Below, piece by piece: positions 25,968 to 34,282 of a DNA stretch of 61,589 nucleotides. The notes under the pieces were generated by a model. That model searched no databases. It was not told where the DNA came from and was given only the letters and a program-made list of their open reading frames with translations. The position numbers and the translations under genes were made by a program. The first letter of the stretch is position 1. Every line of letters starts with the position of its first letter. This stretch comes from Tissierellia bacterium (lineage in GTDB: Bacteria > Bacillota > Clostridia > Tissierellales > Peptoniphilaceae): positions 1-61,589 of the forward strand of contig JAUNVC010000007.1 in assembly GCA_030537875.1 (NCBI GenBank), written 5' to 3'.

Positions 25968-27179
25968 CTAGAAACGATCCCCATATCGCTCCAAGATATA
26001 CTCCAAATCCTTATCTCCCCGTCCACTTAAATTTACAAGAAGACTTCCATAGCCATCTTCCCTTGCCAATTTCATGGCATAGGCTAGAGCATGGGAACTT
26101 TCTAGAGCGGGGATAATGCCCTCCAAACGTGACAGGGCAAAAAAGGCCTCCACGGCTTCTTCATCATCAATAGCTCCATAGTTTACCCGACCGATACTTT
26201 GTAAGTAAGCGTGTTCGGGACCGCTCGATGGATAATCCAATCCACTGGCAATGGAATAGACTGGCGCAGGCTCTCCTGCAGCATCTTGCAACATGATGGA
26301 ATGGAATCCATGCATGGTTCCATCCACACCATAGGTGAGAGATGCGGCATGATCTCCCGGTTGGGGTCCCTTGCCCAGAGGCTCCACTCCATAGAGGGTA
26401 ACAGGTGTATCCAAAAATCCCGAAAAAATTCCCATGGCATTGCTACCTCCGCCGACACAGGCAATGACGCCGTCGGGAAGAAATCCGGTCCGTTTTTCAA
26501 ACTGATCCCTTGCTTCAAATCCCACCACACTTTGGAAATCTCTTACCATTTTGGGGAAGGGATGGGGCCCCACCGTGGAACCAATACAGTATAGGGCGTC
26601 TTTGTAGTCCTTGGAGTAGGCACTAAAAGCCGAGTCCACGGCTTCTTTCAGTGTCTTTAATCCATGGGTGGCCGGGACGACCTTGGCACCGAGAAGTTTC
26701 ATTCGACTCACATTGGGAGCTTGTTTGGCGATGTCCACCTCGCCCATGTGGATCTCGCATTCCAACTGGAAATAGGCGGCAGCCGTGGCCAGTGCCACCC
26801 CGTGTTGACCGGCACCGGTTTCGGCAATGAGTTTTTTCTTGCCCATATACTTGGCCAAAAGCCCCTCTCCCATACAATGGTTCAATTTGTGAGCTCCCAT
26901 ATGATTCAAATCTTCTCGTTTCAAATAAATTTGGGTACGACCCTTGCCCAAGGATGCACTCAATCTCTCGCAGGGATAGATGGGAGTGGGGCGTCCCTGA
27001 AAATCTCTTCGTATTCTTCTAAGTTCCGAGATAAAAGATTCGGTATGGGCAATTCGCTCGTAGGCATCGGTTACTTCTTCGAGAGCTTCTTCAAGCTCTT
27101 TGGGCAAAAATACGCCACCATAGGGGCCGAAAAAGCCCTTTTCATCGGGAAATTCCCGGAGATAATTTGTAAAATTCAT
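25968..27179 (-). CDS. trpB: Tryptophan synthase beta subunit (stand-alone)
   Basis: A 403-residue PLP enzyme joining indole and serine into tryptophan. GAHKLN gives the PLP lysine at residue 98, AETGAGQHG the catalytic glutamate at 120, and GGGSNAMG the phosphate loop. Usual NHTGAHKINN is changed to [10 protein letters not shown]. No trpA or other trp gene is adjacent, so indole salvage is a reasonable inference. The start is at 27179 after AAAGGAG; 23 extra in-frame codons upstream lie in the T-box leader and are not coding. A tryptophan-type T-box controls it. Confidence 0.88.
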   Translation of the reverse strand: MNFTNYLREFPDEKGFFGPYGGVFLPKELEEALEEVTDAYERIAHTESFISELRRIRRDFQGRPTPIYPCERLSASLGKGRTQIYLKREDLNHMGAHKLNHCMGEGLLAKYMGKKKLIAETGAGQHGVALATAAAYFQLECEIHMGEVDIAKQAPNVSRMKLLGAKVVPATHGLKTLKEAVDSAFSAYSKDYKDALYCIGSTVGPHPFPKMVRDFQSVVGFEARDQFEKRTGFLPDGVIACVGGGSNAMGIFSGFLDTPVTLYGVEPLGKGPQPGDHAASLTYGVDGTMHGFHSIMLQDAAGEPAPVYSIASGLDYPSSGPEHAYLQSIGRVNYGAIDDEEAVEAFFALSRLEGIIPALESSHALAYAMKLAREDGYGSLLVNLSGRGDKDLEYILERYGDRF

Positions 27180-27189
27180 ATCTTCTCCT

Positions 27190-27428
27190 TTCAAATAAAA
27201 AACTTGCCCATAAGGACAAGTACACAAAGCCACCTTACTATTCTTCACGACAAAGAATCCCTTCGAAATGCCAACACATCTCTAGGCCGTAACGTGGCCA
27301 ACGTCTAAGCTACTCTTTTCGCCGCCCTCCAAGGCCCATCCTCCATCAAGAACACCAGGCTCCCACCGCCCCCGGCTCGCTAGGGATCTCTTCCATGAAG
27401 TTATCTCCTCGTCACAGGTTTGCTATTG
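27190..27428 (-). promoter_or_regulatory. T-box riboswitch (tRNA-Trp) of trpB
   Basis: The minus-strand leader shows a T-box stem I apical part (AGCGAGCCGGG, then GGTGGGAGCC), a likely specifier UGG (27331-27329, within CCUUGGAGG), the T-box AAGGUGGC (27236-27229) whose UGGC would pair with GCCA of tRNA-Trp, and a terminator ACTTGTCC-TTAT-GGGCAAGT (27221-27202) followed by a T-run. Uncharged tRNA-Trp would favour readthrough into trpB. The T-box sequence diverges from the consensus after UGG. Specifier assignment is inferred from context. Confidence 0.85.
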
Positions 27429-27433
27429 ATACT

Positions 27434-27462
27434 ACTATAGCATAAAGAAGTGGCCCTGTCAA
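27434..27462 (-). promoter_or_regulatory. trpB promoter
   Basis: On the minus strand TTGACA (27462-27457), 17-base spacer, TATAGT (27439-27434). A strong match starting transcription near 27427. Confidence 0.85.
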
Positions 27463-27501
27463 GGAATTGGGTATAAAGGTATAAGAAAGAAGGAGGAGAC
27501 T

Positions 27502-28038
27502 ATGTCAAAAATTTATACAAAGGGTGGAGATAAGGGCCAAACTTCTCTCTATGACGGAGTGCGCATCTCCAAAGGCCATGTCCGTGTGGAAAGCTATGGA
27601 ACCCTGGATGAATTGGGAGCCGCTCTCGGAGTGGCCAAAAATTTTGTGGAAGATCAGACCATGGTGGAAGAAATCGAGGAGATTCAAAAAAAACTCTTCA
27701 CCGTATCGGCCATTCTCGCCACGGAAGATCCAGAGAAAACCTTTTCCGATATAAGGGAAGAAGATATTGTGTATTTGGAAGAGTTGGTGGATAAATACAT
27801 GGGACAACTCCATAATCCTAACAACTTTATCTTGAACGGCTCGGGAACCAAATCCTGTTTTCTCCATTTGGCACGAACCATTTGTCGCCGTGGGGAGCGA
27901 CGGATCATTGCCCTCGATGAAATCATTGATGTGGACCCCTTGGTGGTCAAATACGTCAATCGACTTTCCGATGCACTCTATGCCATGGCAAGATATAATG
28001 AGGATAGAGAAGAAGTGGTGGAATTTCAAAAGAAATAA
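27502..28038 (+). CDS. Cob(I)alamin adenosyltransferase, PduO type
   Basis: A 178-residue enzyme that transfers adenosine from ATP to cob(I)alamin to make adenosylcobalamin. IYTKGGDKGQTSLYDG is the ATP-binding N-terminus, YGTLDELGAALG the trimer region, and ARTICRRGERRI the conserved motif that ends the active site. ATG 27502 follows AAGGAGGAG. Diverges from trpB; no cobalamin biosynthesis or B12-dependent enzyme is adjacent, so it probably serves imported cobalamin. Confidence 0.92.
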   Translation: MSKIYTKGGDKGQTSLYDGVRISKGHVRVESYGTLDELGAALGVAKNFVEDQTMVEEIEEIQKKLFTVSAILATEDPEKTFSDIREEDIVYLEELVDKYMGQLHNPNNFILNGSGTKSCFLHLARTICRRGERRIIALDEIIDVDPLVVKYVNRLSDALYAMARYNEDREEVVEFQKK

Positions 28039-28090
28039 AGAAAGTCATTGTACATGGATGGAACATCCATCCAATCAAGAGCATAAAGGA

Positions 28091-28122
28091 AAAAAGGTGG
28101 AGTGGAAACTCCATCTTTTCTT
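28091..28122 (+). terminator. Intrinsic terminator after cobalamin adenosyltransferase
   Basis: AAGGTGGAGT pairs with ACTCCATCTT around GGAA (one G-U pair), then TTCTT. Confidence 0.75.
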
Positions 28123-28156
28123 ATGAAAAGCTCCAAGGACCACGACCAAGGATTTC

Positions 28157-28232
28157 TTGACAGAGGCAAACATTTGCCCTACAATATAAGTATAAGTTTA
28201 AATTATTAAAATATAATTAAGTGCTCACTTAA
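28157..28232 (+). promoter_or_regulatory. ABC operon promoter with two palindromes
   Basis: TTGACA (28157-28162), 17-base spacer, TACAAT (28180-28185). The spacer holds GGCAAA-CA-TTTGCC (28165-28178), and the leader holds the perfect dyad TTAAGTG-CT-CACTTAA (28217-28232) just before the ribosome binding site. Either may be an operator; the second resembles sites of TetR or GntR regulators. No regulator gene is adjacent. Confidence 0.7.
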
Positions 28233-28245
28233 CAAAGGAGAAAAA

Positions 28246-28956
28246 ATGAAATTAGAAATTCAGGGACTGGTGAAGTCCTTTGGGCAAAAAGAAGTTTTAA
28301 AGGACATTCGCTACATCTTTGAGGAGGGGAAAATTTACAGTATCATCGGAAGAAATGGTGCTGGAAAGACCACTCTTTTCAACTGTATCAATCAAGATGA
28401 AGAGTTTCAGCAAGGAAAAATCTATCTTGTAGATGAAGCTGGCAGCCGCCGTCCTCTTCGTTTTGAAGATGTGGGCATGGTGTCGGCATCTCCCATTTTA
28501 CCAGAATTTTTAACGGGCCAAGAATTCATCAGTTATTTTTTAAAGCTGAATTCCTCCGTGAAGGATGGGGAGAAAAAGCATGTGGAAGAATATTTTGATT
28601 TTGTCAAGATTCAAGAGAAAGATCGGCACAAACTCATCAAATATTATTCCTATGGGATGCAAAATAAGCTCCAACTCCTTTGCGCCCTCATACGAAATCC
28701 CAAGGTGCTCCTTTTAGATGAGCCTCTATCCTCCTTTGATATTGTGGTTTCCCATGACATCAAGGAGCAGCTCATGGCCATGAAAGGGGAGCATATTACC
28801 CTGATGAGTACCCATATCCTCCAGCTCGCCACCGATATCAGTGATGAGATTGTCCTTTTACGCAATGGCAAACTCTCAGGGGCAGAGGATGTTCAGTTGG
28901 GAAGCGGAGAATTTGAAGAGTATATTATGAAGGCCTTGGAGGAGGACCTTTCATGA
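28246..28956 (+). CDS. ABC transporter ATP-binding protein
   Basis: A 236-residue ATPase. Walker A GRNGAGKTTLFN and Walker B VLLLDEP are clear, with H-loop STHILQL. The signature is degenerate: YSYGMQNKLQL replaces the usual LSGGQ, as seen in several ABC-2 exporters such as EcsA-like and bacitracin-type families. It partners the following permease, which it overlaps by 4 bases (ATGA). Confidence 0.88.
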   Translation: MKLEIQGLVKSFGQKEVLKDIRYIFEEGKIYSIIGRNGAGKTTLFNCINQDEEFQQGKIYLVDEAGSRRPLRFEDVGMVSASPILPEFLTGQEFISYFLKLNSSVKDGEKKHVEEYFDFVKIQEKDRHKLIKYYSYGMQNKLQLLCALIRNPKVLLLDEPLSSFDIVVSHDIKEQLMAMKGEHITLMSTHILQLATDISDEIVLLRNGKLSGAEDVQLGSGEFEEYIMKALEEDLS

Positions 28957-30542
28957 AGATTTTAAAATACTATTTACAAATTATTCTCCTCATGGATGCC
29001 AATGCCATGCTTCATTATATCAGCCGGATTCCCTTTATTGGCGATGCCTTGACTAGACGGAGCTTTGACAAGAGAAAGACCAAGACCTTTTTTAGCTTCT
29101 TGGGTTTTCTCTATGGACTACTCAATGAAGTTTTGGGAAAATTCATTGTCTATTTTGTGGCCTTGGATTGGCTGCCGCGATTTGTACTTCGAAGGTCCAT
29201 GGAAGGAACGGAAGGAACCCAAATTCAAGTAACCCTCTTTCTCCTTCTCTTTTGTCTTCTTCCATTTCTCGGTGGGAGTAGCATTTTTTCCGTCACCAAG
29301 GAAGATCGTATCTTTCTCCATCATTTCACCTTGGACCCCAATATCTATTACAAGGCAAAGGTGGGAATAGGAACATGGACCACATTCTTCATGAGTTTAC
29401 CGGGTCTTTATTTTGTGTTTCGGGATGTGAGATGGGTGGTTTATCTCATGGTCATCAAACTATGTTCCGCCTATTTGACCCATGGCATCTATCTCTTTCA
29501 ATTTCAAAAGAACATTCCCTTTGTGCCTAAGGTTGCTCGTCAAATCCTAAATTTTTCCCTCTATATTGGAGTCTATGTTCTTCTCAGAAAAGGACTTCTT
29601 CCCCTCTTTCCCATGGAGGGAAAGACGGCGATGGTGGTCGCTTTGGTGCTTGGTCTCTTGGGAATTGTATCCATGACCTATGTGTTCTTGTATCAGGGAT
29701 ATAAGAAAATTGCCGTGAAATATGCCAATATGGGGGTGGCCCAAATCAAAGTCACCCTTGCATCGGATGCCTTCATCAGTGAAGGGGACGAGGGACTCAA
29801 ACACTGCACCGAAGAAAACAATCGAAGATTTTATGAAAAACATGGTCACCTTTCCCCCGAGGGATATGTGGGGAAGGCCTTTCAACATCGATTTCATTCC
29901 ATATTAAGAAATACCATTCTACAGGGTATTTTGACCACGACCTTTTTTTCCATCATCTTTGGTTTATGTATTCGGTATGATTTGTTTTCCTTGGAAGATG
30001 ATCCCATAAATTATACATCCAAACTGATCTTTCTCATCTTCTCTCTCCCCATGTCCATGAAATACTTGTCCCTTTATTTCCGAAATGTGGACCGAGTATT
30101 TTTGAGTCAGCGACTCTATGGAAAGAAGGACATACAAAAGACCATGATCCAACGAATGCTCTTCTTATTTCAAATTTCCATTCCCATTCTCTTTGGATTT
30201 TGGCTCAACTTGCTTCTTTTGACTTGGATTGGAAACATTTCCCTTCCATGGGATGCCTGGCCTCCCATCATGGTCGCCTTTGCATTGATTTACTATGTCT
30301 ATGAGCTTTTCATGATTTTGAGCTATTATGGACTGCAACCCTATTCCACGGAGCTTGTTGTAAAAAGTCCCCTCTTTCGTCTATTGCAATTCCTTTTTGG
30401 AATCTTTGGTATCTATTTTCTATTCACCGAATCCAACGTGACTCGGCTCATTCCAGGTCTATGGATGAGCCTGGGAATTCTTTCCATCTCCACCATCATC
30501 CTTTGGTGTTTTGTAGATCGAACCTTCAAATTGCGATATTAA
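28953..30542 (+). CDS. ABC transporter permease (ABC-2/EcsB-like)
   Basis: A 529-residue integral membrane protein with roughly ten to twelve hydrophobic helices and a cytosolic stretch at about 265-310 between the halves. It lies directly behind a cognate ATPase. The size and topology recall EcsB/bacteriocin-type permeases; no family motif is firm. Export of a peptide or lipid-linked substrate is possible. A bidirectional terminator follows. Confidence 0.75.
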   Translation: MKILKYYLQIILLMDANAMLHYISRIPFIGDALTRRSFDKRKTKTFFSFLGFLYGLLNEVLGKFIVYFVALDWLPRFVLRRSMEGTEGTQIQVTLFLLLFCLLPFLGGSSIFSVTKEDRIFLHHFTLDPNIYYKAKVGIGTWTTFFMSLPGLYFVFRDVRWVVYLMVIKLCSAYLTHGIYLFQFQKNIPFVPKVARQILNFSLYIGVYVLLRKGLLPLFPMEGKTAMVVALVLGLLGIVSMTYVFLYQGYKKIAVKYANMGVAQIKVTLASDAFISEGDEGLKHCTEENNRRFYEKHGHLSPEGYVGKAFQHRFHSILRNTILQGILTTTFFSIIFGLCIRYDLFSLEDDPINYTSKLIFLIFSLPMSMKYLSLYFRNVDRVFLSQRLYGKKDIQKTMIQRMLFLFQISIPILFGFWLNLLLLTWIGNISLPWDAWPPIMVAFALIYYVYELFMILSYYGLQPYSTELVVKSPLFRLLQFLFGIFGIYFLFTESNVTRLIPGLWMSLGILSISTIILWCFVDRTFKLRY

Positions 30543-30564
30543 ATTTTTTAAGAAATTTATAACC

Positions 30565-30593
30565 AAAAAGAGATGCCATTGGCATCTCTTTTT
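30565..30593. terminator. Bidirectional terminator
   Basis: AAAAAGAGATGCC-ATT-GGCATCTCTTTTT, a perfect 13-bp stem between convergent genes. Confidence 0.9.
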
Positions 30594-30602
30594 TATGCTC
30601 TT

Positions 30603-32336
30603 CTAAAATGCACTATCATCAACGGCATCCAAGTACTCTACCACCGGTTGGATGGTTTCGGCAATGGTACCATCGATAAAGGGATTTTTCAGATTGGCCA
30701 GCTCCACAAGCTCGAGGAAGGGCTTGCTTCCTCCTGCCTTACAGAGATTGAGATAATCCTTCCAAGCTGTTTCGTGATCCTTTCTATCCTTGGTCCAGAA
30801 TTGGAGTGCAAGAACTTGAGCCAAGGTGTAGTCGATGTAATAGAAAGGCATTTGGAAGACGTGACCTTGACGGAACCAGAAACCACCTTCTTCGAGGATG
30901 GTCTGTCCATCATAATCTCTTGATGGAAGATATTTCTTCTCCAATTCACGGTATTTGGCCCTTCTTTCAGCGGGAGTTACTTCTGGATGTTCATAGACGA
31001 AGTGCTGGAATTCATCAATTAAAGCTCCGTATGGGAGGAAGAGGATGGCACCTTGGAGGTGTTGGAATTTAAATTTTTCCACCTCATCTTCAAAGAAGAG
31101 TTTCATCCAAGGCCATGTGAAAAACTCCATACTCATGGAGTGGATTTCTGCCGACTCCATTCCAGGCCATAGATATTCGGGCACATCATAATCTCTAGAA
31201 TTAAAGACTTGGAAAGCGTGGCCCGCTTCGTGGGTGAGCACCGTCATATCATGGGCGGTTCCATTGAAATTGGCGAAGATAAAAGGACTTCTCCACTTGG
31301 ACATGTAGGTACAGTATCCACCACCGGCCTTGCCCGGTTTAGAATCTAGGTCAAAAAGCTCTCGTTCCGTCATAAATTTGAAGAAGGTATCCGTATCCTT
31401 GGAGAGATCGGCATACATGAGAGAAGCTCTCTCTAGCATCCAATCCCGATCCCCGTGGGGAGCGGCGTTACCCGTTGTAAATTGGAGAGATTCATCATAA
31501 TATTTCATAGGTGAAATGCCGATACGCTTGGCTTGACGTTCCCGTAGCTTTTCTGCCAAAGGAACCACTACTTCTACGATCTGCTTCCGATAGTTGGCCA
31601 CGTCCTTGGCATTATAGTCCAAACGACCCATGCGTTTGTAGCCCAAATCGATGAAATTCTCATAGCCCAATTTCTTGGCAATGGTATGGCGGACCTTAAC
31701 GAGTTTATCATAAATTTCATCAAGTTTTTCCGTGTTCTCCTCAAAGAACTCTGCCACAAGGGCCGAAGCTTCTTTACGTACCGTTCTGTCTTCATCTTGA
31801 ACATATTTACCAAGCTGGGTAAGATTCATGGTTTCTCCCTTGTACTCCTTGGCACAGGATGCCAAGAGTTTTTGGTATTCCATGGAAAGTCGTCCCTCTT
31901 CAATGAGGTCTTCCACAATCTCGGGGGAGAAAACTTCTAAGCTCATTTCATACTTTTGGAAAAGATACTTGCCTAAGAGTTTTTCCAATTCTTTTCTGTG
32001 ACGGCTGTTGAGGAAGGCCCTTTGAAATTCCACATCACTTTCTTGGATCCGTGGGGCATTTTCATTGTGATACTCCACTTCCTTGTCATAGAATTCATCG
32101 GTGGTATCAATGGTGTGACGGATATTGGCCAGGGTCATCATGGACTCGGCCTCCTGATTGATGCTGGAAACTCGACGATAGGCGTGGAGCGCCTCATCGG
32201 TGGTGAGAGCTTCCTTCAGATCCTTGGTCTGCTCTTTGATGACCGTTTCAATTTCCTGAAAATCCGGCCGAACATATTTGAATTCGCTAAACTTCAACTT
32301 GGGATCATGAAAAATTTTGTCATTGATTGTATTCAT
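30603..32336 (-). CDS. M3 family oligoendopeptidase
   Basis: A 577-residue cytosolic zinc metallopeptidase. The zinc-binding motif is LTHEAGHAFQ (HExxH), with the third ligand glutamate in MESAEIHSMSMEF 25 residues later. The long helical N-terminal half closes over the channel that limits substrates to short peptides. Start near 32336 behind AAGGAGGTAAAT. It is monocistronic, between a terminator and an extended -10 promoter. The closest named relatives are PepF-like M3 enzymes; exact specificity is unknown. Confidence 0.92.
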   Translation of the reverse strand: MNTINDKIFHDPKLKFSEFKYVRPDFQEIETVIKEQTKDLKEALTTDEALHAYRRVSSINQEAESMMTLANIRHTIDTTDEFYDKEVEYHNENAPRIQESDVEFQRAFLNSRHRKELEKLLGKYLFQKYEMSLEVFSPEIVEDLIEEGRLSMEYQKLLASCAKEYKGETMNLTQLGKYVQDEDRTVRKEASALVAEFFEENTEKLDEIYDKLVKVRHTIAKKLGYENFIDLGYKRMGRLDYNAKDVANYRKQIVEVVVPLAEKLRERQAKRIGISPMKYYDESLQFTTGNAAPHGDRDWMLERASLMYADLSKDTDTFFKFMTERELFDLDSKPGKAGGGYCTYMSKWRSPFIFANFNGTAHDMTVLTHEAGHAFQVFNSRDYDVPEYLWPGMESAEIHSMSMEFFTWPWMKLFFEDEVEKFKFQHLQGAILFLPYGALIDEFQHFVYEHPEVTPAERRAKYRELEKKYLPSRDYDGQTILEEGGFWFRQGHVFQMPFYYIDYTLAQVLALQFWTKDRKDHETAWKDYLNLCKAGGSKPFLELVELANLKNPFIDGTIAETIQPVVEYLDAVDDSAF

Positions 32337-32362
32337 ATTTACCTCCTTATATGTATGGCTTC

Positions 32363-32391
32363 ATTATAGCATATTTCGATACGGTTCTAAA
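32363..32391 (-). promoter_or_regulatory. Promoter of the M3 peptidase gene
   Basis: Minus strand: TGCTATAAT (extended -10, TATAAT at 32368-32363) with TTTAGA 17 bases upstream. Confidence 0.65.
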
Positions 32392-32543
32392 GGGTGGACT
32401 TTTTTCTCCATATATTTTGCAGAGAATAGGACGAAACTCTTCGGAAAGGGCGGTTTTAATTGGATTTGAAAAGAAACTTGTCATGGGATTTATGGTAAGA
32501 GTATTATTCCACCCCCTCACTGTATTATTTTTTCCATATCGTT

Positions 32544-32549
32544 TATAAT
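32544..32549 (+). promoter_or_regulatory. -10 element of rsmI, close to the start codon
   Basis: A perfect TATAAT ends only 6 bases before the rsmI ATG at 32556, so a start of transcription at normal distance would fall on the ATG itself. No good -35 is present at 17 bases (TGTATT), and no ribosome binding site lies between. Confidence 0.5.
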
Positions 32550-32555
32550 AGAGAT

Positions 32556-33383
32556 ATGGACGGTAAGTTATTTGTAGTACCCACACCGGTGGGAAATTTA
32601 AAGGATATGACCCTTCGGGGGATAGAGGTTTTAAGGGAAGCCCATGTGATTTATTGTGAGGACACGAGACATTCCATGGTCTTGCTTTCCCATTATGATA
32701 TCAAAAAACCTCTTCTTAGCTTGCATAAATTCAACGAGATGTCCCGTGTGGAAGAAATACAAAGGCGATTGGAAGCGGGTGAGAAGGTGGCCTATATCAG
32801 CGATGCAGGCACACCGGGCATCAGTGACCCCATCATCGATGTGGTGCGTTCTCTACCAGCGGAGAGGGTGAGCGTACTTCCTGGAGCGACGGCCTTTGTG
32901 CCGGCTTTGGTGGCCTCAGGGTTATCGACGGAACATTTTTTCTTTTATGGCTTTCTTCCTCAAAAGGGGGGAGAAAGAAAAGAGGTGTTGAAGTCGCTTT
33001 CCAAAGAAAGGGCAACCCTTCTTTTCTATGAGAGTCCCCATCGTATCAAGGATACTCTCAAGGATATGTGGGAAATTTGGGGCAATCGAACCATTGCCAT
33101 TTGCCGTGAACTCTCCAAACTCCATGAGGAAATCCTCCGCCTAGATTTGAAACAGGCTTTAGAAATTCAAGAATTTCGTGGCGAGATGGTTTTGGTGGTG
33201 GAGGGAGCTTTGGAAGAAGAAAGAGAAGATTTTCGACCTGTGGTGGATTTGCTTTTGGCAGAAGGACTGCGATCCAAGTCCATTGTCAAGGTGTTGCAAT
33301 CCATGACGGCCTTTGCCGCTGTGGGTAGAAATCAGGTCTATGAATATATTTTGAACCAACAAAAGGAACGGGAAGATCTATGA
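32556..33383 (+). CDS. rsmI: 16S rRNA (cytidine-1402-2'-O)-methyltransferase
   Basis: A 275-residue SAM-dependent enzyme methylating the ribose of C1402 in the decoding centre. VPTPVGNLKDMTLRG, YCEDTRHS and ISDAGTPGISDP are diagnostic of the RsmI tetrapyrrole-methylase-like fold. The start ATG 32556 has no clear ribosome binding site and sits right after a TATAAT element, suggesting a leaderless message. It overlaps nurA by 4 bases (ATGA). Confidence 0.94.
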   Translation: MDGKLFVVPTPVGNLKDMTLRGIEVLREAHVIYCEDTRHSMVLLSHYDIKKPLLSLHKFNEMSRVEEIQRRLEAGEKVAYISDAGTPGISDPIIDVVRSLPAERVSVLPGATAFVPALVASGLSTEHFFFYGFLPQKGGERKEVLKSLSKERATLLFYESPHRIKDTLKDMWEIWGNRTIAICRELSKLHEEILRLDLKQALEIQEFRGEMVLVVEGALEEEREDFRPVVDLLLAEGLRSKSIVKVLQSMTAFAAVGRNQVYEYILNQQKEREDL

Positions 33384-34282
33384 GAAAGGGTATGGAAGAA
33401 GCGTTTTGTCAATTCAACCAACAATTGCGTCAGAATTATGAGGCGATGGATCGCTCCCATTTGCGAGAAAAATTAAAGAAACTGGGAACCTTTTATTCAT
33501 CCCATCCCTTGAAAAAAGAAGAGCTAGAAGCCTATTTGCCCGGTTCTGTGGCGGCGGTGGATGGTTCCATGAACCAATGGGGTGGAGCCGAACCCAATGT
33601 GCTTCACCTTTTGACGGCGGTTTTTCTTCCCGATTTAAAGAGAGAGTCCCATGAAAAGGCCAAGGTCATGAGTCCTCTTACAGGGGGAGAAGATCGCAGC
33701 AAGGCCGCTTTGTCCCAGTTGGAGGTGCAGGTGGCAAGAGAAGGGCTCGATCTCTATCACAGTCGGGTCATTCTCATGGATGGTGGATTCATTCGATATG
33801 TGGCCGATGCGGAACAGATGTTTTCTGATTTGGTGCAGGCGTGTAAGGAGAGGGATTGTCTTCTCTTGGGAGTGATTGAAGATATCAAAAGTACTTCCAT
33901 TGGCGAGGCCATGGGAATGGAACTCTTTGATCGGGAGATTTTATTTGGTCATCTTGGTTTGGGAGAGGCCTTCATCTTGGATAGCGAATACAATAAGAAG
34001 ACCACCTCTGGTGTGGGAACGGCCTATTTCCGACCATCCAACAATCCCCAATGTGTGGCCATTGACTTTCCCATCCATGAAAGAGAGCGTATTGAGGAAG
34101 GATTGAATTTGATTCATACCCTCACTCCGGAGGGCAGCCGCGGGATTCCTCTTCTCTTGGACTTGGTCGATCGATATGCCCGTGTGACCGATCGAGATAT
34201 GCAGGCCTATATCAAAAGTTATATTGACGAGGATTTACGAAGAATTTACTTAGACGAAGCCAGAAAAAAGAGGTGGTTATAG
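33380..34282 (+). CDS. nurA: NurA domain nuclease
   Basis: A 300-residue protein with the NurA fold, a 5'-3' exonuclease/endonuclease used with HerA for DNA end processing. SVAAVDGSMN holds the first metal-binding aspartate (61) and VILMDGGFIRY the second (134). Overlaps rsmI and herA at both ends, as expected for HerA-NurA pairs. The pair is widespread in Archaea and found in some bacteria. Function by family; physiological role here is inferred. Confidence 0.85.
   Translation: MRKGMEEAFCQFNQQLRQNYEAMDRSHLREKLKKLGTFYSSHPLKKEELEAYLPGSVAAVDGSMNQWGGAEPNVLHLLTAVFLPDLKRESHEKAKVMSPLTGGEDRSKAALSQLEVQVAREGLDLYHSRVILMDGGFIRYVADAEQMFSDLVQACKERDCLLLGVIEDIKSTSIGEAMGMELFDREILFGHLGLGEAFILDSEYNKKTTSGVGTAYFRPSNNPQCVAIDFPIHERERIEEGLNLIHTLTPEGSRGIPLLLDLVDRYARVTDRDMQAYIKSYIDEDLRRIYLDEARKKRWL

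Noticed and set aside
27180-27248. In-frame N-terminal extension of trpB (23 codons) or a trp leader peptide
   Set aside because: It lies within the T-box terminator and antiterminator sequence and has no ribosome binding site; the 27179 start has AAAGGAG.
26664-27308. Plus-strand open frame opposite trpB
   Set aside because: Antisense to a clear tryptophan synthase gene and extends into its T-box leader; no promoter or ribosome binding site.
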